The notes beneath the pieces are model-generated. The model was not told the DNA's origin, did no database searches, and worked only from the letters and a program-made list of their open reading frames with translations. From Paenibacillus tianjinensis (lineage in GTDB: Bacteria > Bacillota > Bacilli > Paenibacillales > Paenibacillaceae), in NCBI RefSeq assembly GCF_017086365.1, contig NZ_CP070969.1, positions 1,364,001 through 1,428,000 on the forward strand: DNA of 64,000 nt. Direction: 5' to 3'. This document shows, in pieces, positions 29,975 through 39,200 of the stretch. The stretch's first letter is position 1; every line of letters begins with the position of its first letter. Made by a program: the position numbers and the translations under genes.

Positions 29975-32441
29975 GAGTACCCAACTGCAGCTTTTTGCCT
30001 TTGATCCATCGCATTCCGATTGGGATAAAGAAATTGTATACCAACTTAATATCCCAGAAATTTGGAAGAAATGGGTCCTCCAATTGTGCAAAGGAAATGG
30101 AGAGAAAGAGTTCGCTCTGGAAAAGAGAATTAAACCGTTAGGAGAAAAGTTGAAGAGTATTTTCCCAGATTTAATTATGGTCAATAATGAACTTTACAGA
30201 GGGACTAAGAAACCATGGCTTATTGCTATTCGGCCTCTCCCCATGAATACACTTTTTATTCTAGTGAAGGCTTGGTTTTTTAAAACTGCAAATGAAGTTA
30301 GAATACCACAACCTGATGATATTGATCCTTCAGATTTTCAATGGAGTACAGTAACAGTAGGTCAAGCTTGTGCAGAAGATAGCGTTCTTTGCTACAGTCT
30401 TGTGCCTTCCCTTGTAGCACATCAATTTTGTCAAAGTGAGAAGACGTTGCGCTTGGGAGAAGAGGACGAGCCTATCGTTTTAAAATTTTCTAAAGTATTT
30501 GCAGCAAGAGAAGCGGACTGTATGTCTCAACCGATTCGTTCACGAAGAGGAGAGTTTAGCTATGTAGTTCGCTTTTGTTTAAAGACTAGGGGCGGGGAGC
30601 CCAATCGACAAATATTGCTTGTCAGTTTTGGTGTGCGCCGTATTATTACTAAACCTGTAAACACACAAAAAATAAAAGGTAAGGTCCACAGTACATTACT
30701 CGTCTCAATAGATAACCCTCTTGAAGATAAGCTGCAAGATGATAACGTTCGCTCTTTTGCTAGTTTCTCCTATCGAAGACAGGGTAATCTTGCTCCATAT
30801 ACAAGATGGAAGGAAGGTTTAGATGAGTTGTTTTTTGATTTGTTGTGGGGGCAATCTTTTACTCCCGAAGAGATAATTACGAATCCAGAACGATTCGGTG
30901 AGGGGTGTAATCCACGTGTAATCATCGTTCATAACCAGCAGGTCTATCGTTCACACCTTGTTGGAACAGGAATTAGTATTGAAGAAAAAAGACGGTTTTA
31001 TGAAATTGTAGCCGCAGAGTTTTCGCAATGGGTTCCGCTGGCTCCAATTCCATTTATTCCAGCTCCCAAACCAAGTCATACGAGTTCCGTAAAAAGGAAT
31101 CTACTACCTTCACTGCTAATACCGCATTCCAAAGAATTTGTGTTAGAGGTTTGGGGACCAGAAAGCCTGTATGATGAAGTGATTAAAGCGCTGAGAGAGA
31201 AAAAATATAATACAAATTCCATCGTTGAAGAGGATGAGAATAGTAACTTTCGATTGGTATCACCATCGAGTAACATCTTGACATTGATCAGACGAGAACG
31301 ACACGAGTATCTCGATGCTTTGGACCCTACCTATGGTACAGATGCATATACACACCGAGTAAATTACATTCAACGAACACTTGAAGCTGCTGTACCTTCT
31401 AAGCAGGTTACATTATCATTAGTTGAAATTTTGCCTAAAGAAAGTTGGGAGAAGACAGGAGAGGGTGCTGATCCTAAATTAGCAGTACGAGAAGGTTTTA
31501 GACGCTCTGGGCGTATCACACAATTTATTTATCCTGAAAGTGTACAAGAGGATGAATTAGAGGTCGAAGAAGAGGAAGGGAAAAGTAATTATAAACATAA
31601 AGTATTTAATTGCATCTTGGATCTTCTCTCGGATGCAGGAGCTATAGATGGTAAATCTCTATTTGATATTGGGGAAATAGGACCTATCATTTCTTTTGAT
31701 TTAATCCATGTTGACCGTGGCATTTTTCCAATACTAACAAAGCTGGACCAGGGTGTACTCTATGTACGGGGAGAGGGGATAGTTGAATGGCTCCCCCTTC
31801 ATCAAGCAATACTGGAAAGTCACAGACTAAAGTCTCTCGGACTCTATCTGAATCAAGTAAAGCCAAGATTAACAAGATGGCTGGATGAACAATTAAGTTG
31901 GGAAAAGCTCCATACAGGAGCATTTACACTGCTTATCGGAGCCCACTTAAGGAATAAAGGAATCTGGGCATTAACAAATGATAAAGTATCTAAATTGCTA
32001 AATCCTCCTATTGCACCTTGGATTCAAGAGGACCCGGATATTAATGTAATTCGTATTAATGCAACAGATGAACTTCCTTCATATGGTTTTATGCCCTTAT
32101 CGCTCTCTACCGGCATATATTCTGATAGAACAAGTGGTTTGTATTATGGAGTGGGGACAAAAGGTGTCTCACAACGTAGAATCAACAAAAAAATGACTAA
32201 ACTCCACAATCCGTCAAAAACTTTTCAGCAACCCCGTCTTGTAGAATACATGCCGATGGGCAATGCAGATGAGATGGAGAGAGAGCGTCTGGCTTGGGCA
32301 GTACACCACTTAAGAGAGATGTGCATCTCATTTGAAACGACCTTAAAGTTTCCCTACCCGTTGAAGATGATTAGATCGATAGAGAAGTATATAAAAAATA
32401 AAGACCATGAGTGGGATCAGAATGAGGCGGAATTTGTTTAA
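29961..32441 (+). CDS. pPIWI-RE family prokaryotic Argonaute/PIWI protein
   Basis: 826 residues. Position, size and segments match pPIWI-RE proteins: an N-terminal region unique to the family, a MID-like central part and a C-terminal RNase H-like PIWI domain. The PIWI part includes VFNCILDLLSDAGAID, ISFDLIHVDRG and, near the end, YGFMPLSLSTGIYSDRTSG with LYYGVGTKG. The family is named for conserved Arg and Glu residues, and its proposed role is nucleic-acid-guided targeting together with the REase and helicase. I did not map individual catalytic residues. The start overlaps the helicase end, so all three genes are translationally linked. Confidence 0.75.
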   Translation: MSRSKSTQLQLFAFDPSHSDWDKEIVYQLNIPEIWKKWVLQLCKGNGEKEFALEKRIKPLGEKLKSIFPDLIMVNNELYRGTKKPWLIAIRPLPMNTLFILVKAWFFKTANEVRIPQPDDIDPSDFQWSTVTVGQACAEDSVLCYSLVPSLVAHQFCQSEKTLRLGEEDEPIVLKFSKVFAAREADCMSQPIRSRRGEFSYVVRFCLKTRGGEPNRQILLVSFGVRRIITKPVNTQKIKGKVHSTLLVSIDNPLEDKLQDDNVRSFASFSYRRQGNLAPYTRWKEGLDELFFDLLWGQSFTPEEIITNPERFGEGCNPRVIIVHNQQVYRSHLVGTGISIEEKRRFYEIVAAEFSQWVPLAPIPFIPAPKPSHTSSVKRNLLPSLLIPHSKEFVLEVWGPESLYDEVIKALREKKYNTNSIVEEDENSNFRLVSPSSNILTLIRRERHEYLDALDPTYGTDAYTHRVNYIQRTLEAAVPSKQVTLSLVEILPKESWEKTGEGADPKLAVREGFRRSGRITQFIYPESVQEDELEVEEEEGKSNYKHKVFNCILDLLSDAGAIDGKSLFDIGEIGPIISFDLIHVDRGIFPILTKLDQGVLYVRGEGIVEWLPLHQAILESHRLKSLGLYLNQVKPRLTRWLDEQLSWEKLHTGAFTLLIGAHLRNKGIWALTNDKVSKLLNPPIAPWIQEDPDINVIRINATDELPSYGFMPLSLSTGIYSDRTSGLYYGVGTKGVSQRRINKKMTKLHNPSKTFQQPRLVEYMPMGNADEMERERLAWAVHHLREMCISFETTLKFPYPLKMIRSIEKYIKNKDHEWDQNEAEFV

Positions 32442-32517
32442 AGGCAGATCACTCGGTAGAAAAGGAATAAGACAAAAGTGAAACTGGTATTTACTTCAGA
32501 ATGAAAGGAAAGAAAAT

Positions 32518-33267
32518 GTGAAAAAGATTAAACAGCAATGTTATTGGTGTGGGAAACAAGCAACTTCACGTGAGCATGTTCCGCCAAGATGTCTTTTTCC
32601 AACAGATAAAGATGTGGGGGCACTTTTTAAGCAATCTTTCCGTTCCGAATTAATCACCGTTCCTTCGTGTGATGAGCATAACTCTTTGAAATCAGGTGAA
32701 GATGAATATTTAATGGCTTGCTTAACTGCAAAAGTTGGCAACAACTTTTTAGCATATGCACATACACAAACTAAGCTGAAACGATCTTTGCAGCTTCATA
32801 AAAACTTGTTGGACGTTGAAGAAAAATTAAACATTATGATTAATGAAAGAGAGTTTCCTGTCTCGATAATCAATGTAGATGTTCCTCGGTTAAGTTACTC
32901 CTTTGAAGCAATTGCTAGGGCTCTATTTTTTCATGAGTTTCGTATTCAACTTAAAGGGAGGTGTGTCGTTGCGTCGGATATGTTTTTGTCACCCGATGCA
33001 TCGGCCTCAGAATCAAATCAATATTTTCTAAATGGAATAACAATGATTCAAAAGGAGCAAAGCAACTGGAATACACCAATAAAAGGGAAGAATCCGTTGG
33101 TTTTTACGTATCAATTTAGTCCAGTTGATGAGTTTGGATCGCAAACCTTAGCTTTAAAATTTTATGAACAAACTGATATATATGTTTGTATAGGGGACAT
33201 GATTAAACTTAAACCTTATAAGAAAGAGTTCGATGTGGCTAGTAAGATGTTGGGACTTCGAAAATGA
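32518..33267 (+). CDS. HNH-type nuclease-like protein linked to the pPIWI-RE genes
   Basis: 249 residues. An N-terminal zinc/HNH element is visible: CYWCGKQATSREHVPPRCLF, then SCDEHNSLKSGEDEYL (Cys-x2-Cys, Glu-His, His-Asn). This resembles HNH endonucleases that start with a C-x2-C knuckle. The C-terminal 170 residues are unrecognised. GTG start after GAAAGGAAAG, 76 bases after the PIWI gene and the same strand, so probably the same transcript. It could be an effector nuclease added to the three-gene island, or an independent module. Confidence 0.6.
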   Translation: MKKIKQQCYWCGKQATSREHVPPRCLFPTDKDVGALFKQSFRSELITVPSCDEHNSLKSGEDEYLMACLTAKVGNNFLAYAHTQTKLKRSLQLHKNLLDVEEKLNIMINEREFPVSIINVDVPRLSYSFEAIARALFFHEFRIQLKGRCVVASDMFLSPDASASESNQYFLNGITMIQKEQSNWNTPIKGKNPLVFTYQFSPVDEFGSQTLALKFYEQTDIYVCIGDMIKLKPYKKEFDVASKMLGLRK

Positions 33268-33355
33268 TGAGGGGAAGTACTTTTAAAAGCATGGAACAAA
33301 AAATACAAATGAATGATTATAAAGCTGATTGTTAGTAGTATACGGGGGGATGGGC

Positions 33356-34903
33356 ATGAAGTTTTATGGAATTAAGCGAGAAAAGTTAATCGAGAGGATA
33401 CAATATGAAAAAGCAAAAGCCATAACATTTCTAAAACCGTTCTTAGAAATCAATAAAGAAAACAGAGACTCAAAAAAGGAATGGTATAACCGCATATTTA
33501 AAAATCAGAATCGTTTTAGATTGGACATAAGTAACTCCATTCCACTAGGAGGTTATTTTGTTCCTGTTTCTGTAATTACATTTGAGCTAATCGCTAAAGA
33601 AGATATAAAACGATTAAAAAATGGTATTGAGCGTTTGATTATAAAAAACACTTCTCATAAGTTTATGGGCGGAATGAGATCATGGAAAGATATGATTGAT
33701 TCTATAGATAATTTATTTAACGAGAACCTGTTTTCTAATAATACCTGGTTAGAATGCGGCAGATTTGATTTCGATCAAAACAAAACTATTAGTAGGCAAA
33801 TCGACTATTTTGACCTAAAACTCATAAATTTCAGTACATCATATGTTGCAGTTGAGATTCATATTTATTTAACAGAAGATAGAAAAAAACAAGTTGAGAA
33901 TATCGTTAATCAAAACTATCGTGAGGAAAGAGGGGTTGTTTTTGAGCATTTTTCACGTAATGCAAAAGCCAGAGGTGCAAAAAGGTCAATCACTGTTCAA
34001 CGATATAACAATAGCTTTTTAAAGAGTGAACTATTAAGTGATCTAATGATTGAAACAAAATGGTATTTGTATGATGAGCTTTCTAAATTCATTCCATTTA
34101 TTTTGCATAATAAAGGAATTATACCACCAAGTCTTAATCTATATAAAACCAATCTAGTTCTTAGCCAGGAAGAAGATATGGAGTTTTGGGATTCAATAGG
34201 GGGAAGTTGGTTTAAAGGTCAAACATTGTCTTCTTCAGAAACTATATTTTTTGAGCCGAATTTAAGTGCAAAACCGAGAGAACTTCAAAGAAATGATATT
34301 TTGATAGTTATTAATGAAGATACCTATTCAAAGAAAGAAGGATATTATAGTTTTGATTTTCAAGCTACTATAGAGATGTCTGAAAAAACCACCAATTTAC
34401 TGAAATTGATTATAGTGAAAACTCTAAATGGTTTTTTCATTTCATTAGGGGCCGAATATAGGAACAATGTAAATAAGATAAGGATGAAGAAGAGGTTTTT
34501 AAAAAGATTGTTAAAGTTAAGATTTCAATTTGAGTCCGATTTTGTATTATTTAAGCGTATAAAAAGTGAGGTTGATTGGGAAAAGGAAAAGGTTGATTCA
34601 GAAGGAATATTTCCTGATGATACTGATGAATCCAAGATTCAAAAATACCATAGAGTAATTACTGAATTTCCATTAGTGATTCAAGAAAGAATTGAAAAAG
34701 TTCGTTTGGATATTGAAAATATATTAGAGCAAAAGCTAACTATCACAGGACACATCAATGATTATATTAATTTATACAAAAACTATAGACTAAATGTGAC
34801 TATGCTACTAATTGCTGGGGCTACATTTATCTTTGTGTTATACCCTGAATGGGCTAAAAAGTTGGTTTTACAAATTAATAATATGTTTCAATTTCTATTT
34901 TAA
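33356..34903 (+). CDS. Unrecognised membrane-tethered protein, last gene of the block
   Basis: About 515 residues, rich in Lys, Ile and Asn. One clear transmembrane helix lies near the C-terminus (NVTMLLIAGATFIFVLYP), preceded by a helical charged stretch that may be coiled coil. The remainder is a predicted soluble domain with no motif I know. ATG 33356 is chosen because GGGGGGA lies 7 bases upstream. It follows the HNH gene by 88 bases. A membrane-anchored partner in a defence block could be an abortive effector, but nothing in the sequence proves that. Confidence 0.55.
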   Translation: MKFYGIKREKLIERIQYEKAKAITFLKPFLEINKENRDSKKEWYNRIFKNQNRFRLDISNSIPLGGYFVPVSVITFELIAKEDIKRLKNGIERLIIKNTSHKFMGGMRSWKDMIDSIDNLFNENLFSNNTWLECGRFDFDQNKTISRQIDYFDLKLINFSTSYVAVEIHIYLTEDRKKQVENIVNQNYREERGVVFEHFSRNAKARGAKRSITVQRYNNSFLKSELLSDLMIETKWYLYDELSKFIPFILHNKGIIPPSLNLYKTNLVLSQEEDMEFWDSIGGSWFKGQTLSSSETIFFEPNLSAKPRELQRNDILIVINEDTYSKKEGYYSFDFQATIEMSEKTTNLLKLIIVKTLNGFFISLGAEYRNNVNKIRMKKRFLKRLLKLRFQFESDFVLFKRIKSEVDWEKEKVDSEGIFPDDTDESKIQKYHRVITEFPLVIQERIEKVRLDIENILEQKLTITGHINDYINLYKNYRLNVTMLLIAGATFIFVLYPEWAKKLVLQINNMFQFLF

Positions 34904-35432
34904 TTTAGCATAATACAATATAAAGTCGAATTGCCCGAGAGTTGACTAAAAAGGCGATTCAATCGTACTGATACAGCAGTAAGTCGCTAAAGTGAACGGA
35001 CCCGACGTAACGATTTCATTGTAACAGCAGTAGCAAGTAAAGCAAACAGATACATTCCGAGCACTTCTTTTTGTCGATGTTTTCACCAAAATTTGGTGAC
35101 ATTACCGTATACATATGAGAGGGGAAGAATGAATGTCTATCACAGCAAAAATCATAAATGACATACGCAATTAAGAAGTACGTGAATATGAAACAAACAA
35201 AAGCCAAGCAGAAACCAAGAAAGTCTTGTAAACGGCTTTAAGAATGTAACCCAAACTAAATCAGTTAAATATCAACTACGGGAAGCGTTAGCATACTAGA
35301 CCATATTTGAATCAAATGCGGCAAATCATAAACAGGAAGAAATAGGTTATACGTGCGACTTATTAAACTTAAAGATTGACGCATATGTTGAAAAGAAACT
35401 TTAAATTAAGATTGAGCATTTGGATACTTAAG
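34904..35432. other. Non-coding stretch with decayed coding traces
   Basis: No intact gene. From about 35130 to 35410 short open stretches interrupted by stops (MSITAKIINDIRN, NVTQTKSVKYQLREALAY, HKQEEIGYTCDLLNLKIDAY) look like the remains of one coding region of unknown family. A 17-base palindrome, TCACCAAAATTTGGTGA, lies at 35083-35099 and could be an operator or recombination site. Confidence 0.4.
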
Positions 35433-35458
35433 TGACATCGTGTCGTGCCCACAACCTC
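35433..35458 (+). repeat. Junction element upstream of sigK copy 2
   Basis: TGACATCGTGTCGTGCCCAC followed by AACCTC. It matches the elements at 40264 and 41785 (consensus ACATCGTRTCGTGYCCA then AACCTC). Here it joins sigK at codon 106-107 rather than codon 67. Confidence 0.65.
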
Positions 35459-35845
35459 TTGCCGCCCGCTGTATTGAAAACGAAATCCTCATGCATTTGA
35501 GATCGTTTAAAAGACCAAAAAGGACTGTCTCTGCACGACCCTATTGGGACGGACAAGGAAGGTAACGAGATCACACTGATTAATATCCTCGGCTCCGACG
35601 CAGATGATATTGTTACAGAAGTGGATCTGAAGATCGAAAAGAGCAAGATATATCGTAATCTAGATATCTTGAACGATAGAGAAAAAGAGTTTGCCGTCGG
35701 GCGCTTCGGCCTGGAGACTGGCGGGGAAGAGTAGACGCAGCGGGAGATTGCCAAGGAGCTGGGGATCTCGAGGAGTTATGTGTCGCGGATTGAGAAGCGG
35801 GCACTCATGAAGCTGTATCATGAGTTTTATAAGGTGAAGCGGTGA
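35459..35845 (+). pseudogene. sigK 3' fragment, copy 2
   Basis: Starts TTGCCGCCCGCTGTATTG (codon 106, AARCIE) and runs to the natural stop. A one-base deletion near 35507 breaks the frame and a TAG stands where GAGCGG is expected at about 35731. The rest is highly similar to sigK, and several replacement substitutions are present (for example LNDREKEFAVG). Confidence 0.9.
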
Positions 35846-35887
35846 GTATCAGATAAATGGTGCGTATTAATAATAGATAATGTACAG

Positions 35888-35920
35888 AAAGCAACTTGTC
35901 TCCGGATGGGTTGCTTTGGT
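35888..35920 (+). terminator. Terminator after sigK copy 2
   Basis: AGCAACTTGTC pairs with GATGGGTTGCT around TCCG. It is homologous to the hairpin after copy 1 at 25.65 kb. Confidence 0.6.
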
Positions 35921-35950
35921 TATAACCAGAAGCAAATAAATTCAATGTGG

Positions 35951-36066
35951 GCGATAAGTCGGTTTGCTGGATAACGGCAGAGAAGAGCGGACGAAGGGAG
36001 AGAAGGCGAAGGAGTTGGTTAGAAGAGGACGCTGGTGAAGCTGTATCATGTAAGGCGAAGAGGTAA
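35951..36066 (+). pseudogene. Degenerate sigK 3' terminal fragment, copy 3
   Basis: Pieces of region 4 and the C-terminus are recognisable in order: GCAGAGAAGAGCGGACG, GCGAAGGAGTTGG, GAAGCTGTATCATG and AAGGCGAAGAGGTAA, with deletions between them. It lies directly after copy 2 and its terminator, so two scars are stacked here. Confidence 0.7.
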
Positions 36067-36229
36067 AATGTAAATGTAATATTTTTTACAGACTGCTCAA
36101 TCTCAATTTAATGGTTGAGCAGTCTGTTTAATGATTGTTCCGATTCGGTTTAACTAAAATCCTATCTGAAACTGAAAATAAGGTTTAGATAAACAAGTTG
36201 GACTTCTTAAATAAAAGTGAATAAATCAC

Positions 36230-39200
36230 CTATTCAAAACGTTCGTTACGCTCCCTATTTCGTGCTAATTCCCATTCGCGTTCAGAGCGGACTTCTTCCC
36301 TGAATATTTTTTCTTCTTGAATAGCCCACTGTGAAACATTAGGGTCCTCATGTTGTTTTAGGTGCGATATTAATGGGATAAACTTTTGCATAATCTCTGC
36401 TCGGGAACTACTCCATGAAGTTGGTCTGAAAGCATGCTTAAATTCCTTTAAAATTGTAACTGGATCGGAAGAATTTCTAATCAATGTAATTGCGAGTGGA
36501 GACCAATCAATTCCGTCTCCAATATTTTTGTATGGCAAAATAACTGATGCTATTCTTGGGTATCGAACCTCTGGATTAATACCACACCATGAAAGAATAA
36601 TATCGTCATTGATGACAGTTAACGGATTTATAGAAGAATGTAGATCATCTGAAACCAGTCGAGATATGCCATAAATAACTTCTTCATACTCTACTAGAAA
36701 AGCATCAAGAAATATTAATGGATGGGTTGAGGCAATTGCTACCAAAACATCATCAAAATCAGTGAGATGAATTTCATAGTTTTCTAATCCAGCAGCTATT
36801 TTATTTGCTACTAATCGAATGTTTCCCGCCGCTTCTTCATTAGAAAAAAAGTATTCTACTAATTTTGCTAATTCATAATCTTTATGGGCTGCATTAACAT
36901 GGTTAAATGAATATTTTACGAGTAGTTCTTGACCTAATGCAATAATCTCATCACCAATGTTTTCCTTTTTTTCTCCATGAATCCTCATATGAAGAATTTC
37001 GATTGCAACGTTGCTTCCATCGCTTTTAGAGGCAATGAGCTTTATTAATTCACAAAAATCACTATCGTTTATACTATCGAAAGCTCTTCCATACGATAAA
37101 TTTCGATACATCCAAATTGGAGCACTCTCAAGTTGAAGTGCTTTTTTTAATCGCTCTATTCCTTCTTTATTGATACTTACACTGGTCTGAATTATTGGGA
37201 AACTAGCAGATAATAGCTGACACGTTACAGCTTCATTTAATAAGTTTTCACACAAGTCATTATTAGTATTTGAAAGGCCACTTAAGAATCCTCTAAGTAA
37301 CTGGAAGTTACGCTTGGATACAGGTATGGAGTGTAAATGATGAAGCATATTCTCCCATATGCTTCTCGGGTTACAAATGCTTTCCGACAGACCTTGTCCG
37401 AAATCAAAAATTCTTATCCCTTCGTGGCTTAAGAGCTCCGGCAACAGTTCATCTACTAACTCCATACTAGAACCAACTTCTTTCCCAAGTGAGCGAGCAG
37501 TATTTTGTATCTTAGTGTAGCTTTCAGTTGAATCTGATTCTTCTTCAATGGTATCAATTAGGTCCAAGGCGTTTTTATAACCAGAAAGTGTGTATAGTCT
37601 GGCTTTACCAATCAAAGTAGTTGGTGCAAGGATTTTAGCTAGATTATTTAATCTGTCAACAATACTTGGTGTCATTACTTTTGCATCAAACCTAATAGTG
37701 CTTTTTACCGCTGTCCACCCCTCGTTCCAAACATGCTTTTCAGCAATAAGATTTGTTACCGCTTCTAATTCGTCATACATCGCAGCTCTTGTCCATAGCC
37801 CTCTGAATTTCATAGATAGAACTTCTCTAAGTTTAGCCGCTAAAGAATTTTCAGAAGCCACTAATGGTGATATGTAATCAAGAAATGTCTTATACCAGTG
37901 ATTAATATCCGCCTTAGTTTTCGGTGACCAGCCGTAGTCTCTAGCACGAGCGCCAAATTCAAAGCTGTTACTTGAGCTGAAATTCCATGCTTCTAGTGCT
38001 GCGCTTAACAATGATACGCCCAAATCTACTCGGTCCTCTGCAGCAGACTCTAATAAAGTAGAGATCACACTAAGTCGTTGCTCGGGTGTTGCATGAGTGC
38101 CTGAGAGATAAATATAGAACAGCGATTTTAATAATTTTCTTATAGAATTAAAATTTTCATCAGATTGTTCAGCTAAAGCAAATCGGCATAGAAGATGAGT
38201 TGCTCTTTCAAATAAAAGTGGGTCATATGCTATTGACCGGAGAAGTCTAGTGAAATCACAAAAATGATTATTCTCACGCGAAAAAAATATATGGGGATTT
38301 TCTTGATTAACTACTCCCTCTAGGAGGGATAATACCAAGTTTGGATTTACCGGTGCTATATTTCTTAGTAAGGTAATACCAGGTTCATTTAAATTCATAA
38401 TATTACCTAACAAACCCGTTTCCGAAAGCCATTCCCTAGAAATCTCAATTGCCGCTTGTGAATTATGTAGGAAACCTAGTCGTCTAGAGAATGATTTTAG
38501 CAACCTTTTAGACCCATCTCTTAAGAAGGTATCAGTAATAATATAAGCCGGTATACTCTGTAGTGCTCTTTCAGCAAGTCTATTTGCCACCGCATGCGGA
38601 AGCACCGCCCGCCAATGACCCCGTTGTTGAACAAGTTCACGACGTTTAAGATCAACTACGTTTTCATAGAGTTCACGATCACTTAGGTCTCTTAGGGAGC
38701 CTAGTAATTTCAATTCACTTTCATCGACTTCACTTATTCGAATGTCAAATGAGTATACAAGCGAACAAACTTCCGCTACCTTAAGAAGCTTGCTATCTGG
38801 TAAATTTCTTTGCTGAAACAATCTTTCAAATAAATCATGATCTCTAAGTTGAGTTATATCTTCTCCTCTTTCAATAGTCTTTGCTAAAGTAATAGCAATA
38901 CGTGCATTACCACCTGCAAATTCAGCTATTGTCCTGGCACCAGTTTCAGTTATGTGAGCAAATCGACTAAGAATAACCTTCTCAATTAAATCACTGGATG
39001 CTGGTTCTAAACGATAAACTTCAGTTTCTTCGGGTTGATCATCCCTCACATCATATTCGACAGTGAGAAGACTAAGCTGACTTCCGGCTGACGAGCATAT
39101 AATCGTTAATTTTCTATGTAATTCAGGTGGGCAGTTATCAATTACTAGTATTAGTGGTTTCTGAAAAGCAATTAACATTTCAGCGAAATTTCTCGGGTCA

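Noticed and set aside
25835..32441. DISARM or Gabija assignment for the helicase/nuclease operon
   Set aside because: No methyltransferase, DUF1998 or OLD-type ATPase; the PIWI-like third gene and the Fe-S helicase fit pPIWI-RE.
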